A stretch of DNA of 64,000 nt from Novosphingobium sp. (GTDB lineage: Bacteria > Pseudomonadota > Alphaproteobacteria > Sphingomonadales > Sphingomonadaceae). Location of the stretch: NCBI RefSeq assembly GCF_030699305.1, contig NZ_JAUYNB010000023.1, forward strand, positions 29,690 through 93,689. Direction: 5' to 3'. The notes under the pieces were generated by a model. It did no database searches and had not been told where the DNA came from. It saw only the letters and a program-made list of their open reading frames with translations. Below, piece after piece: positions 8,246 to 16,236 of the stretch; within the stretch, counting starts at the first letter, position 1; the number at the start of each line of letters is the position of its first letter. The translations under genes and the position numbers were made by a program.

Positions 8246-9700
8246 ATGCAGGAGTCTTCGACCGATTACGATGTGCTGGTTTGCGGCGGCGGGCCAACCG
8301 GCGTCACGCTTGCGATCTTGCTGGGCCAACAGGGGCTTTCTGTCCTGGTGGTCGAAAAGGAAGCGTCGATCTATCCGCTTCCGCGCGCCGCGCATATCGA
8401 TCACGAGACCATGCGGGTCTTTCAGCAGGTCGGCATTGCCGACAAGTTGATGGAGACGTGCCAGCTCACGGACCGCTACGATTTCCTCAATGCCAAGGGC
8501 AAGATACTGCTGCGCTTTGACGGTTCGAGCGCGATCGGCCCGGGCGGCTGGCCGATCGCGAACATGATCCACCAGCCCGCCCTCGAAGCGGTGCTCCGTG
8601 CCCAGCTGGAGAACTGCCCGACGGTCGAACTGCGCAGTTCGACCGAATTGAAGGCCTATCGCGATGCAGCCGATGGCATTGTTGCCACGGTGGCGGATGC
8701 CACGGGCGAGCGCGAGGTCAGGGCGCGCTATCTGGTCGGGGCCGATGGTGCGCGCAGCCCGGTTCGCGAGGCGGCGGCAATCGAATTCGACGATCTCGGG
8801 TTCGAGGAACCCTGGCTGGTCGTCGATGCCATCGTCATCGACCGGTCGCGGCTGCCGAAGGTCAACCTGCAGATCTGCGATCCCGCCCGCCCGACCACCT
8901 GCGTCCTGATGGGGGAAGGCAGGCACCGCTGGGAATTCATGATCAAGCCCGGTGAAGATCCGGACGAGGTCAGCAGCGATGCCTCGATCGAGCGCCTGCT
9001 CAAGCCCTGGAATGTCGAGGGTGCGGTTACGCTCGAACGCAAGGCCGTCTACACATTTCGCGCCCGCGTTGCCCGAAGCTGGCGCAAGGCGCACGTCCTG
9101 CTTGCGGGCGACGCAGCGCACCAGACGCCGCCTTTTGCAGGCCAGGGCCTCTGTTCGGGCATTCGCGATGCTGCCAATCTCAGCTGGAAGCTTGCGCAAG
9201 TCGTGCAGGGGAAAGCGCCCTCATCCCTGCTCGATTCCTATCAGCCCGAGCGCGAACCCAATGTACGTGCCACCATCGAAATGGCGATCATGATGGGACG
9301 CACCGTGTGCATCACGAACCGCTTTTCGGCGTTCATCCGCGATACGAAATTCAGGATTGCCCGTGCCTTGAATTTGACACCGGATGGCCCACCGGCCTAT
9401 CCGCCCATCTCCCGCGGCGCCATAATGGCCGGGACCGCAGCGGCAGGGAGCTATTTCCCGCAATTCATTGCAGATGACGGCACGCGACTGGATGACCGGC
9501 TCGGCACAGGGCACTGGCTGATCTCCCGGCAAGACCTGTCGGAACCGCAGCTTGCGCCTTTCGCAGCACCGCTGGGACGGTGGCTCGATCGCCATGGCGC
9601 TGACGCTGTGCTCGTCCGGCCTGACCGCTATGTTTTCGGCACCGGAAGCCGCGAACAATTGCAAACCTCCTGGCGGAGCGTTGCGGACGGGAAGGCCTAG
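8246..9700 (+). CDS. FAD-dependent aromatic monooxygenase (MhpA/PheA-like)
   Basis: A 484-residue class A flavoprotein hydroxylase. The N-terminal dinucleotide fold has GGGPTG in DVLVCGGGPTGVTLAILL, the DG motif is in YLVGADGARSPVR, and the second FAD motif is LLAGDAAHQTPPFAGQGLCSGIRDAANLSWKL. These enzymes add one oxygen ortho to a phenolic hydroxyl using NAD(P)H. I start it at the ATG at 8246, behind GGAGAGGAAGAG, not at the longer in-frame start at 8141. It is third after the dioxygenase and FAH genes, separated from the latter by 157 bp, and would supply the catechol-type substrate. Confidence 0.85.
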   Translation: MQESSTDYDVLVCGGGPTGVTLAILLGQQGLSVLVVEKEASIYPLPRAAHIDHETMRVFQQVGIADKLMETCQLTDRYDFLNAKGKILLRFDGSSAIGPGGWPIANMIHQPALEAVLRAQLENCPTVELRSSTELKAYRDAADGIVATVADATGEREVRARYLVGADGARSPVREAAAIEFDDLGFEEPWLVVDAIVIDRSRLPKVNLQICDPARPTTCVLMGEGRHRWEFMIKPGEDPDEVSSDASIERLLKPWNVEGAVTLERKAVYTFRARVARSWRKAHVLLAGDAAHQTPPFAGQGLCSGIRDAANLSWKLAQVVQGKAPSSLLDSYQPEREPNVRATIEMAIMMGRTVCITNRFSAFIRDTKFRIARALNLTPDGPPAYPPISRGAIMAGTAAAGSYFPQFIADDGTRLDDRLGTGHWLISRQDLSEPQLAPFAAPLGRWLDRHGADAVLVRPDRYVFGTGSREQLQTSWRSVADGKA

Positions 9701-9733
9701 TCAAAACATACTTCCCGCCGACACCCACGTGAT

Positions 9734-10330
9734 TCACGCCGTAGCGTAGGCGCGCAGGAATGTATCGACAGCCGCATCGACACATTCGTCGATATCCAAT
9801 TCGGGTGCTGCACCGAACAGCAGCGGCTCCTGATTCCCGGCGTCAAGCAAGCCCTTCAAATGCAGCGCCGCAATCCTGGGATCTACCGGTCGGATCCGCT
9901 TCTGGTCGATGAGGCGCTCCATGTATGCGGCGATTTCATCCAGACCCTGACGCGGGCCGCGCTCGTAGAGCAATGCACCGAGTTTCGCGTTGGCCCCTTC
10001 TGCCACGGCGGTTCGCGTGATCGCAAGGGCGTGAGGGGTGCGCATCAATCGGACATAGCCCAGTCCCAACCGTCGAAGTAGAACCGGTAAGTCTTCTTCT
10101 GACGTGACCAAGAGATCGACCAACGGTTGGAAGTCGGAATCAACAGCATCAAGCATTGCCTCGGCGAACAGTTCCTCCTTCGATTTGAAGTAACTGTATA
10201 GCGTCGCTTTCGAGCCGCCGACCCGTGCGGAGATGGCAGCCATGCTGGCGCGCTCATAACCAAGCTCGCGAAACACCTCGATTGCGGCGCTTACGATCGC
10301 CTGACGCCTTGCGTCCGTTTTTACCCGCAT
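9734..10330 (-). CDS. TetR/AcrR-family regulator of the adjacent efflux operon (2 of 4)
   Basis: A 198-residue repressor with the HTH in SAAIEVFRELGYERASMAAISARVGGSKATLYSYFKSKEELF and a C-terminal domain of the kind found next to drug and flavonoid pumps. I use the ATG at 10330 because AAGGAG precedes it; the longer frame from 10405 would run across the promoter and operators of the divergent pump operon. Two GTAC-centred palindromes in the intergenic region are its likely targets, giving autoregulation plus control of the pump. Confidence 0.85.
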   Translation of the reverse strand: MRVKTDARRQAIVSAAIEVFRELGYERASMAAISARVGGSKATLYSYFKSKEELFAEAMLDAVDSDFQPLVDLLVTSEEDLPVLLRRLGLGYVRLMRTPHALAITRTAVAEGANAKLGALLYERGPRQGLDEIAAYMERLIDQKRIRPVDPRIAALHLKGLLDAGNQEPLLFGAAPELDIDECVDAAVDTFLRAYATA

Positions 10331-10355
10331 TGCCTGAATCTCCTTTTCTGAACCG

Positions 10356-10416
10356 AACTGTACACTTTTGCCTTGACGGCGCAAGAGCGACTCGCATATA
10401 ATCAAACCGTACAGTT
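10356..10416. promoter_or_regulatory. Sigma-70-like promoter flanked by two GTAC-centred operators
   Basis: On the + strand, TTGACG (10373-10378) and TATAAT (10397-10402) with an 18-bp spacer form a near-consensus promoter for the pump operon. AACTGTACACTT (10356-10367) lies just upstream and AACCGTACAGTT (10405-10416) just downstream; both fit the palindrome AACYGTACRGTT closely. A TetR dimer on the downstream site would cover the transcription start. AAGGAG at 10422-10427 serves the pump gene. Confidence 0.75.
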
Positions 10417-10432
10417 TAGTTAAGGAGTCGAA

Positions 10433-11872
10433 ATGACCACCTCCCGTTTATCGCGTGCCCTGCCTTTGAGTGGTATTTCGGCGTTGGCCGTTGCTTCGCT
10501 CGCTCTCGGCGGGTGCGCGGCCTTGCCAAAAGAGCGCACGCTTCAGAGTGTCGCTGCGCCAGAGCAGTTCGAGGCCAGCAAAAGCCTTGCCGCGCCTGTT
10601 GCAAACTGGCCGTCAGATCATTGGTGGTCCGAATTTGGCGACCCCCAACTCTCGAGCCTGATCGAAGAGGGACTGTCTGGTGCCACCGACATCCGCGTGG
10701 CCGAAGCGCGCTTTGCCCGTGCAAATGCACTCGCCGGACAAGCGCGCAGCACACTGTTGCCCTCTGTCACGGCAGGAGTGCAGTTGACGGGTGCCAAGCA
10801 GAGCTATGAAAACGGCACTCCCCAGGCCGCCTTGCCGCAGGGATTCAACGATTACGGCTCGGCCTCGATCGGGCTTAGCTGGGACCTCGACTTCTGGGGC
10901 CGCAACCGCGCGGCTTTGCGCGCAGCCCGTTCGGAAGCCGAAGCGGCCCATGCCGAAGCCGCTGCCGCCCGGCTCGCCGTTTCCGCAGGCGTTGCGAGCG
11001 CCTATGCAGACCTTGCCGATCTTCACGCCCAACTCGATGCCGCGCAGGAGGCCGTGGTTGTCCGCGAGCGGACGCTGTCGCTCCTCCGCCAGCGCAATGT
11101 CGAAGGACTGGAGCATGAAGGGGCCGTCAACCGGGCCGTTTCCGCGCTTGAAGCGGCAAAGGGCCAGCGTGCCGCCCTGGAAGAAGCGCTCGGCCTGACC
11201 CGGAACCGCATCGCGGCACTGATCGGCAAGGGGCCGGATCGTGGATTTTCGATCGGCCGTCCTTCGGCTTTCGCCCAGCGCGGGTTCGGACTGCCGGCAG
11301 CAATTCCGGCCAATCTGATTGGTCGCCGCCCTGACATCATCGCGGCACGGCTGCGTGCCGAGGCGGCGGCCAGCCGCATCGACCAAGCCCGCGCTGCTTT
11401 CTACCCCAATGTCAATCTCATGGGCGTCATTGGTCTGCAGTCGCTCGGGATCGGTAACGTGTTCAATTCGGGAGCCGATTTCGGGTCGGTTGGCCCCGCC
11501 ATCAGCCTGCCGATCTTCGAAGGCGGAAGGCTGCGCAGTCAGTATCGCGGTGCCGAAGCTGACTATGAAGCAGCGGTTGCCCAATATGATGGCGCATTAA
11601 CTCAAGCGCTTCGTGAGGTGGCCGATGCCGCGACCAGCCAGCGTGCGTTGAGCGAACGCCTCGCTCGCGCTGCTGCGAGTGCCAATGCGGCGCAGGCTGC
11701 CTGGACGGTGGCCAACAACCGCTATCGCGCCGGCCTTGCGACCTATCTCGACGTTCTCGCAGCCGAAGATGCGTTGATCCTCGCCCGCCGCGAGGTCGCC
11801 TCGATGAAAAGCCGATCATTTGCCCTCGATGTTGCGCTGATCCGCGCTCTCGGCGGCGGTTTCCAATCCTGA
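10433..11872 (+). CDS. Outer-membrane efflux lipoprotein, NodT/OprM family
   Basis: A 479-residue TolC-type channel. A lipoprotein signal ends in the lipobox LALGGC with Cys at residue 28. Two repeats of the outer-membrane efflux domain follow, rich in long Ala/Gln/Arg helices (for example RAARSEAEAAHAEAAAARLAVSAG), and the FYPNVNLMGVIGLQSLG segment is typical of NodT proteins. It would be the outer-membrane exit of the tripartite pump whose adaptor and inner-membrane parts follow at 11887 and 13075. Transcription starts from the TetR-controlled promoter just upstream. Confidence 0.9.
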   Translation: MTTSRLSRALPLSGISALAVASLALGGCAALPKERTLQSVAAPEQFEASKSLAAPVANWPSDHWWSEFGDPQLSSLIEEGLSGATDIRVAEARFARANALAGQARSTLLPSVTAGVQLTGAKQSYENGTPQAALPQGFNDYGSASIGLSWDLDFWGRNRAALRAARSEAEAAHAEAAAARLAVSAGVASAYADLADLHAQLDAAQEAVVVRERTLSLLRQRNVEGLEHEGAVNRAVSALEAAKGQRAALEEALGLTRNRIAALIGKGPDRGFSIGRPSAFAQRGFGLPAAIPANLIGRRPDIIAARLRAEAAASRIDQARAAFYPNVNLMGVIGLQSLGIGNVFNSGADFGSVGPAISLPIFEGGRLRSQYRGAEADYEAAVAQYDGALTQALREVADAATSQRALSERLARAAASANAAQAAWTVANNRYRAGLATYLDVLAAEDALILARREVASMKSRSFALDVALIRALGGGFQS

Positions 11873-11886
11873 AGGAGTCCACGAGC

Positions 11887-13053
11887 ATGAATGCAATCAC
11901 CACCAAGATCGAAGCCGATCCCAGCGATGAAGTTGAGGCTCTCGACGCGCAAGATCGCACGGCTTCCAATTCCAAGCGCAAGCGCCTTTTCATCGGCCTC
12001 GCAGCGACTGTCGCCTTGCTCGGCGGGAGTTACTACGCATACGATTCGCTCTTCGCCGCACAGCATGCCGTGACCGACAATGCCTACGTTGGCGCAGACA
12101 TCGCCCAGATCACGCCGCTAGTTGGTGGGCCGGTCAGGGAAGTGCTGGTGCAGGACGCGCAGCATGTCCGGCGCGGGGATGTACTGATCCGGCTCGACGA
12201 TACCGACGCGAAACTGGCCGTCGCGGCTGCCGAGGCACGACTTGCCATGACCCAGCGCCAGATCCGCGGTCTGGTCGCTACCAATGGCGGCTTGCGTGCA
12301 CAGGTCTCGGCTCGCGCCGCAGATCAGATGCAGGCTGAAGCCCAGATCGCGGCGGCACAGGCAAATCTTGTCAAGGCGAGAACCGATTACCAGCGGCGTG
12401 AATCCCTGGTTTCATCGGGTTCGGTTTCGGGTGAAGAATTGACCACGGCTCGCAACGCGCTGGCAACCGCACAAGCAAATCTTGCCGCAGCCCAGGCAAG
12501 CCGCGCGCAGGCAGCGGCAGGTCGGCAGGCCGCCGTCGGCACGATGAACGCCAACGGCGCATTGATCGCCGGAACCTCGATCGATGGCAATCCGGAGGTT
12601 CTCGCCGCGAAGGCCGCGCTCGATCAGGCGCGAGTCGATCTGGAACGGACCGTCATCCGTGCCCCGATCGATGGCGTCGTGTCGCGCCGTCAGGTCCAGG
12701 TGGGCCAGCGGGTTCAGCCCGGAGCCCCTCTTATGACGATCGTCCCGATCCAGTCGGCCTATGTCGATGCCAACTTCAAGGAAGTGCAGCTAGCCAAGGT
12801 CCGGCCGGGCCAGTCGGTCAGGCTGATCTCCGACCTGTACGGCGAAGAGGTGGTCTACCACGGTCGGGTCGTCGGTTTCTCCGGCGGGACCGGTGCGGCT
12901 TTCGCGGTCGTTCCTGCCCAGAACGCGACCGGCAACTGGATCAAGGTGGTCCAGCGCGTCCCGGTCCGCATCGCGCTCGATCCCAAGGAGCTCGCCGCTC
13001 ATCCGCTTCGGGTTGGTCTGTCGATGACCGCCGAAGTCCGGATTTCAAACTAA
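11887..13053 (+). CDS. HlyD/EmrA-type membrane-fusion protein
   Basis: A 388-residue periplasmic adaptor with one N-terminal membrane anchor (RLFIGLAATVALLGGSYYAY), a biotinyl-lipoyl-like half (AQITPLVGGPVREVLVQDAQHVRRGDVLIRLD), a coiled-coil hairpin of Ala/Gln repeats (about 110-215), then the second lipoyl half (RAPIDGVVSRRQVQVGQRVQPGAPLMTIV) and beta barrel. It starts 14 bp after the outer-membrane gene behind AAGGAG and bridges that channel to the MFS carrier. Confidence 0.92.
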   Translation: MNAITTKIEADPSDEVEALDAQDRTASNSKRKRLFIGLAATVALLGGSYYAYDSLFAAQHAVTDNAYVGADIAQITPLVGGPVREVLVQDAQHVRRGDVLIRLDDTDAKLAVAAAEARLAMTQRQIRGLVATNGGLRAQVSARAADQMQAEAQIAAAQANLVKARTDYQRRESLVSSGSVSGEELTTARNALATAQANLAAAQASRAQAAAGRQAAVGTMNANGALIAGTSIDGNPEVLAAKAALDQARVDLERTVIRAPIDGVVSRRQVQVGQRVQPGAPLMTIVPIQSAYVDANFKEVQLAKVRPGQSVRLISDLYGEEVVYHGRVVGFSGGTGAAFAVVPAQNATGNWIKVVQRVPVRIALDPKELAAHPLRVGLSMTAEVRISN

Positions 13054-13074
13054 TCAATCGAAAGAGGCACACTC

Positions 13075-14625
13075 ATGTCGATCATGAAAGCCTTTGCTTC
13101 GGCACGGGAGGCTCCACCGCTGACCGGTCTGAAGCTTTACGCTGCCGCAATCCTGATCGGCCTCGGCAATTTCCTTGTCGTGCTCGACACCACGATTGCC
13201 AATGTCTCGGTCAACACGATCGCCGGTGCGCTCGGAGTGTCGGCCAGCCAGGGCACATGGGTGATCACCTCCTACGCGGTTGCCGAAGCCATTACCGTTC
13301 CGCTCACCGGGTTCCTTGCACGAAAATACGGGGCCCAGAACACGTTCATCGTCTGCTACCTGGCCTTCGCGGCGATCTCGTTGCTGTGCGGGCTGTCCGG
13401 ATCGCTCGGCATGTTGCTCGGCATGCGCGTGCTGCTCGGCCTGTTCGGCGGCCCGATCATGCCGCTTTCGCAAATGCTGCTGCTGCGCATCTTCCCGAAA
13501 GAGAAGGCGACGCTTGCCACGGTCATCTGGGCGATGACCACGTTGATCGGACCCGTGGCAGGCCCGATTCTGGGCGGCATCATCTGCGACAACTACGGCT
13601 GGGAATGGATCTTCTTCATCAAGGTGCCGGTCGCGGCAGCTGCGGGCATTGCCCTGTTCATCCTGATGCGCGGGCAGGCAGATCCGAAGTTCAAGGCGAT
13701 TATCGACAAGGTCGGGCTGGCGCTGCTGGTGGTCTGGGTCGGCGCGCTGCAGATCATGCTCGACGAAGGCCGCAATCATGACTGGTTCGCCAGCCACGAA
13801 ATCCGGACGCTCGCCGTCGTCGCAGCGATCGGCTTTGTCGCCTTCCTGATCTGGGAGCTGACCGAGAAGAATCCGATCGTCAATCTGCGGGTGTTCCGGC
13901 ACCGGGGCTTTGTCGGTGCGGCAACAACCTACTCGGTCGGCTTCGGCGCGTTCTTTGCCAGCATTGTCATCCTTCCGCTCTGGCTGCAGGCCAACATGGG
14001 CTACACTGCCACCTGGGCGGGCTATGCCACCGGCATCATGGGTATTCTGGCGGTGCTGTGTGCTCCGCTGGTGGGCAAGGCGGTCGATAAATTCGACCCG
14101 CGGCTGATCGTGTTTACGGGCATTGTCGGGCTTGCCGCGATCATGGTCTGGCGGATGCTCACGTTCAGCAACGATGTGACCTTCCTGCAAATGGCCTGGC
14201 CAACGCTGTTGACCGGCACCTTCATGGTCATGTTCTTCGTGCCAGTGACCGGTCTCGCCATGGCCAGCGTCGAGCCGCACGAGCAGGCCGACGCCGCCGG
14301 TCTGTCAAACTTCATGCGGACCCTTGCCGGTGCCTTTGCCACTTCACTGATCCAGAGCGGCTGGTCGAACGCGATCCGCACCAACAACACCGAACTGACC
14401 GGCGCCATGCAGCATGGCGACGCCGCAATGGGTGCGATGGTGCAGCAGGGCATGCCTGCGGACTCGGCAAGGACGATGCTGTCGTACGTCGTCGAAGGGC
14501 AAAGCGTGATGCTTGCGACGCTCAACATGTTTGGCGTGATCGCCGTCTGCCTTGGCGTGGCGGCGACCCTCATCTGGCTCGTGCCCAAACCAAAGGGGCC
14601 GATCGATACGAGCGGCGCGCACTAA
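13075..14625 (+). CDS. EmrB/QacA (DHA2)-family MFS drug exporter
   Basis: A 516-residue proton-driven exporter with about 14 membrane helices. LVVLDTTIANVSVNTIAGALGVS in helix 1 and GPVAGPILGGIICDNYGWEWIFFIKVP (DHA2 motif C region and the loop after helix 5) identify the family. It lies 21 bp after the adaptor gene. With the NodT and EmrA proteins it forms an EmrAB-TolC-like pump. The setting beside aromatic catabolism suggests that it exports a toxic phenolic substrate or intermediate (inference). Confidence 0.93.
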   Translation: MSIMKAFASAREAPPLTGLKLYAAAILIGLGNFLVVLDTTIANVSVNTIAGALGVSASQGTWVITSYAVAEAITVPLTGFLARKYGAQNTFIVCYLAFAAISLLCGLSGSLGMLLGMRVLLGLFGGPIMPLSQMLLLRIFPKEKATLATVIWAMTTLIGPVAGPILGGIICDNYGWEWIFFIKVPVAAAAGIALFILMRGQADPKFKAIIDKVGLALLVVWVGALQIMLDEGRNHDWFASHEIRTLAVVAAIGFVAFLIWELTEKNPIVNLRVFRHRGFVGAATTYSVGFGAFFASIVILPLWLQANMGYTATWAGYATGIMGILAVLCAPLVGKAVDKFDPRLIVFTGIVGLAAIMVWRMLTFSNDVTFLQMAWPTLLTGTFMVMFFVPVTGLAMASVEPHEQADAAGLSNFMRTLAGAFATSLIQSGWSNAIRTNNTELTGAMQHGDAAMGAMVQQGMPADSARTMLSYVVEGQSVMLATLNMFGVIAVCLGVAATLIWLVPKPKGPIDTSGAH

Positions 14626-14750
14626 CCCGGCGCATTCATTCACAGTGAAAGGAGGTGGGGCACAAAAACGCCTGATATCAAATATATAGTCAATCACTAT
14701 GGATCGACTTCCTTCCCCAGGAAGCGACACATCAATCAAGGAAAAATAGA

Positions 14751-15362
14751 ATGAAAGTTGTTGCAATTCCCGCCTTCGCCCTGGTCGCCGCACTGGCGCT
14801 CCCCGGTTTGGCGCACGCTCAGTCGCAGCCTTTCGATGGCCCAAGCGTGGGCGTGCAAGGCGGCTGGAGCCAGGACAAGCTCGAAAATCCGGAAACCGAT
14901 CTGGGTGTGCTTGCCATCGACACGTCGAAGGACAAGGCAACGTTTGGAGGCTTTGTTGGCTATGACAAGTCGATTGGTAACTTTGTGATCGGTACCGAGG
15001 CCGGTTTCAGCATCGGCACCAGCGACACCGTTTCGGGCGGTCCCGCGCATGCCGTGGCAACGATCGATCCCAAGTGGTCCTTAGACCTCACCGCGCGGGC
15101 CGGCTATCTGGTGACGCCGAAGACGCTCATGTACGCACGCGGCGGCTATACCAACGCGCGGCTCGATACCTCGCTCACCACGCCTGCCGGGATGACCTCG
15201 GCCTCCGAGAACCGCGATGGCTGGTTGGTCGGTGCCGGGGTTGAACGGTCGATCATGCCGAATGTGTCGGCTCGGCTGGAGTATCGCTATTCCGATCTGA
15301 GCGAAGGCGACGCCACTTTCGATCGCCATCAGGTGCTCACCGGCATTACCTATCGCTTCTGA
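14751..15362 (+). CDS. Outer-membrane beta-barrel protein (Omp25/OmpA-like barrel)
   Basis: A 203-residue protein with a clear signal peptide (cleavage near AHAQS, about residue 24) and an eight-strand-type barrel of alternating Gly/aromatic strands: GPSVGVQGGWSQDK, YDKSIGNFVIGTEAGFS, LDLTARAGYLVTPKTLMYARGGYTNAR, RLEYRYSDLSEG, ending in YRF. It follows the pump operon by 125 bp; the gap contains a half-site-like ATAGTCAATCACTAT but no clear promoter. A 14-bp-stem hairpin follows it. Function beyond an outer-membrane structural or porin-like role is unknown. Confidence 0.8.
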   Translation: MKVVAIPAFALVAALALPGLAHAQSQPFDGPSVGVQGGWSQDKLENPETDLGVLAIDTSKDKATFGGFVGYDKSIGNFVIGTEAGFSIGTSDTVSGGPAHAVATIDPKWSLDLTARAGYLVTPKTLMYARGGYTNARLDTSLTTPAGMTSASENRDGWLVGAGVERSIMPNVSARLEYRYSDLSEGDATFDRHQVLTGITYRF

Positions 15363-15372
15363 TGCCAGCAGT

Positions 15373-15403
15373 CAGGGACCGGCGTCGCGGACGCCGGTCC
15401 CTG
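15373..15403 (+). terminator. Stem-loop after the efflux/porin genes
   Basis: CAGGGACCGGCGTC (15373-15386), a 3-nt loop GCG and GACGCCGGTCCCTG (15390-15403) form a perfect 14-bp stem starting 10 bp after the porin stop. The tail is CT-rich and not a T run, so termination is likely but not textbook. Confidence 0.65.
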
Positions 15404-15443
15404 CTCTCTCCATCGCTCCTAAAATGACGTTTTGATCTTATAT

Positions 15444-15457
15444 TGACATTTTTGTCA
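15444..15457. promoter_or_regulatory. Short palindrome upstream of the third TetR gene
   Basis: TGACA (15444-15448) and TGTCA (15453-15457) are inverted around TTTT, overlapping a TTGACA that could be a -35 element for the downstream regulator. This is a plausible autoregulatory operator. Confidence 0.4.
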
Positions 15458-15507
15458 TCTTTGTCGAAATGATCCGAGTTCCCGCCAAAGTGATTCGGAG
15501 CCGACAG

Positions 15508-16149
15508 ATGCCGTCCGCCAACACCATTGCCATGCCAGATGCCTCAGGGCGCGCGGCGCGCACGCGGCGGCGAATCCATGATGCCGCGCGCCAAGAGTTT
15601 TCCAGGCATGGTCTGGCTGTCCAGATTGACGACATAGTCCGCGCGGCGGCCATCTCTCGCGGAACATTTTACAACTATTTCAGCACGATAGAAGGCCTTT
15701 TCGAACACGTCGCCGCCGAGATGGCCCGCGACATGGGAGAACGGATCCATGCCAGGCTGGCCGACAACGACGATCCTGCGGTGCGGGTATCGCAAGGTAT
15801 TCGCCATTTCTGCATGCGCGCGCACGAGGAACGGGACTGGGGGCAATTTCTCACGCATTTCGCGCTGTCGACAGAGCTTCTTCAAACCGCGATCCGCGAA
15901 ACAGCCCTGCTGGACATCCAGTGCGGCATTGCAGCCGGGCGGTTCGCGTTGAACGCCGATCAGGCTGAAAGCGCATTGGCGCTGATGTCCGGTGCAACAT
16001 TGGCGGCGATGAAGCTCATCCTGTCGGGTGTCGAAACTCCCTTGCGCGCCGGACAAAACGTCGCGGAACTGACCTTGCGGGCGTTCGGCATTGCCCCAGC
16101 CGAAGCAACTGCCCTGGCGCGCGCCGATCTGATCCCGCTGCGCAACTGA
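15508..16149 (+). CDS. TetR/AcrR-family regulator (3 of 4)
   Basis: A 213-residue repressor with HTH region IHDAARQEFSRHGLAVQIDDIVRAAAISRGTFYNYFSTIEGLFEHV. I start it at the ATG at 15508, which has GGAG seven bases upstream; an in-frame ATG at 15469 lies inside the operator/promoter region and has no ribosome binding site. It precedes the second FAD monooxygenase by 87 bp on the same strand and probably controls it. Confidence 0.82.
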   Translation: MPSANTIAMPDASGRAARTRRRIHDAARQEFSRHGLAVQIDDIVRAAAISRGTFYNYFSTIEGLFEHVAAEMARDMGERIHARLADNDDPAVRVSQGIRHFCMRAHEERDWGQFLTHFALSTELLQTAIRETALLDIQCGIAAGRFALNADQAESALALMSGATLAAMKLILSGVETPLRAGQNVAELTLRAFGIAPAEATALARADLIPLRN

Positions 16150-16236
16150 GAGGCGAGAGAGCTTTGGTCGAATTGGGCCAAAGCACGCGCGCAGCTGCGG
16201 TCCACCCAATCAAAACAGACAGAGAGAGGAAAGCAA

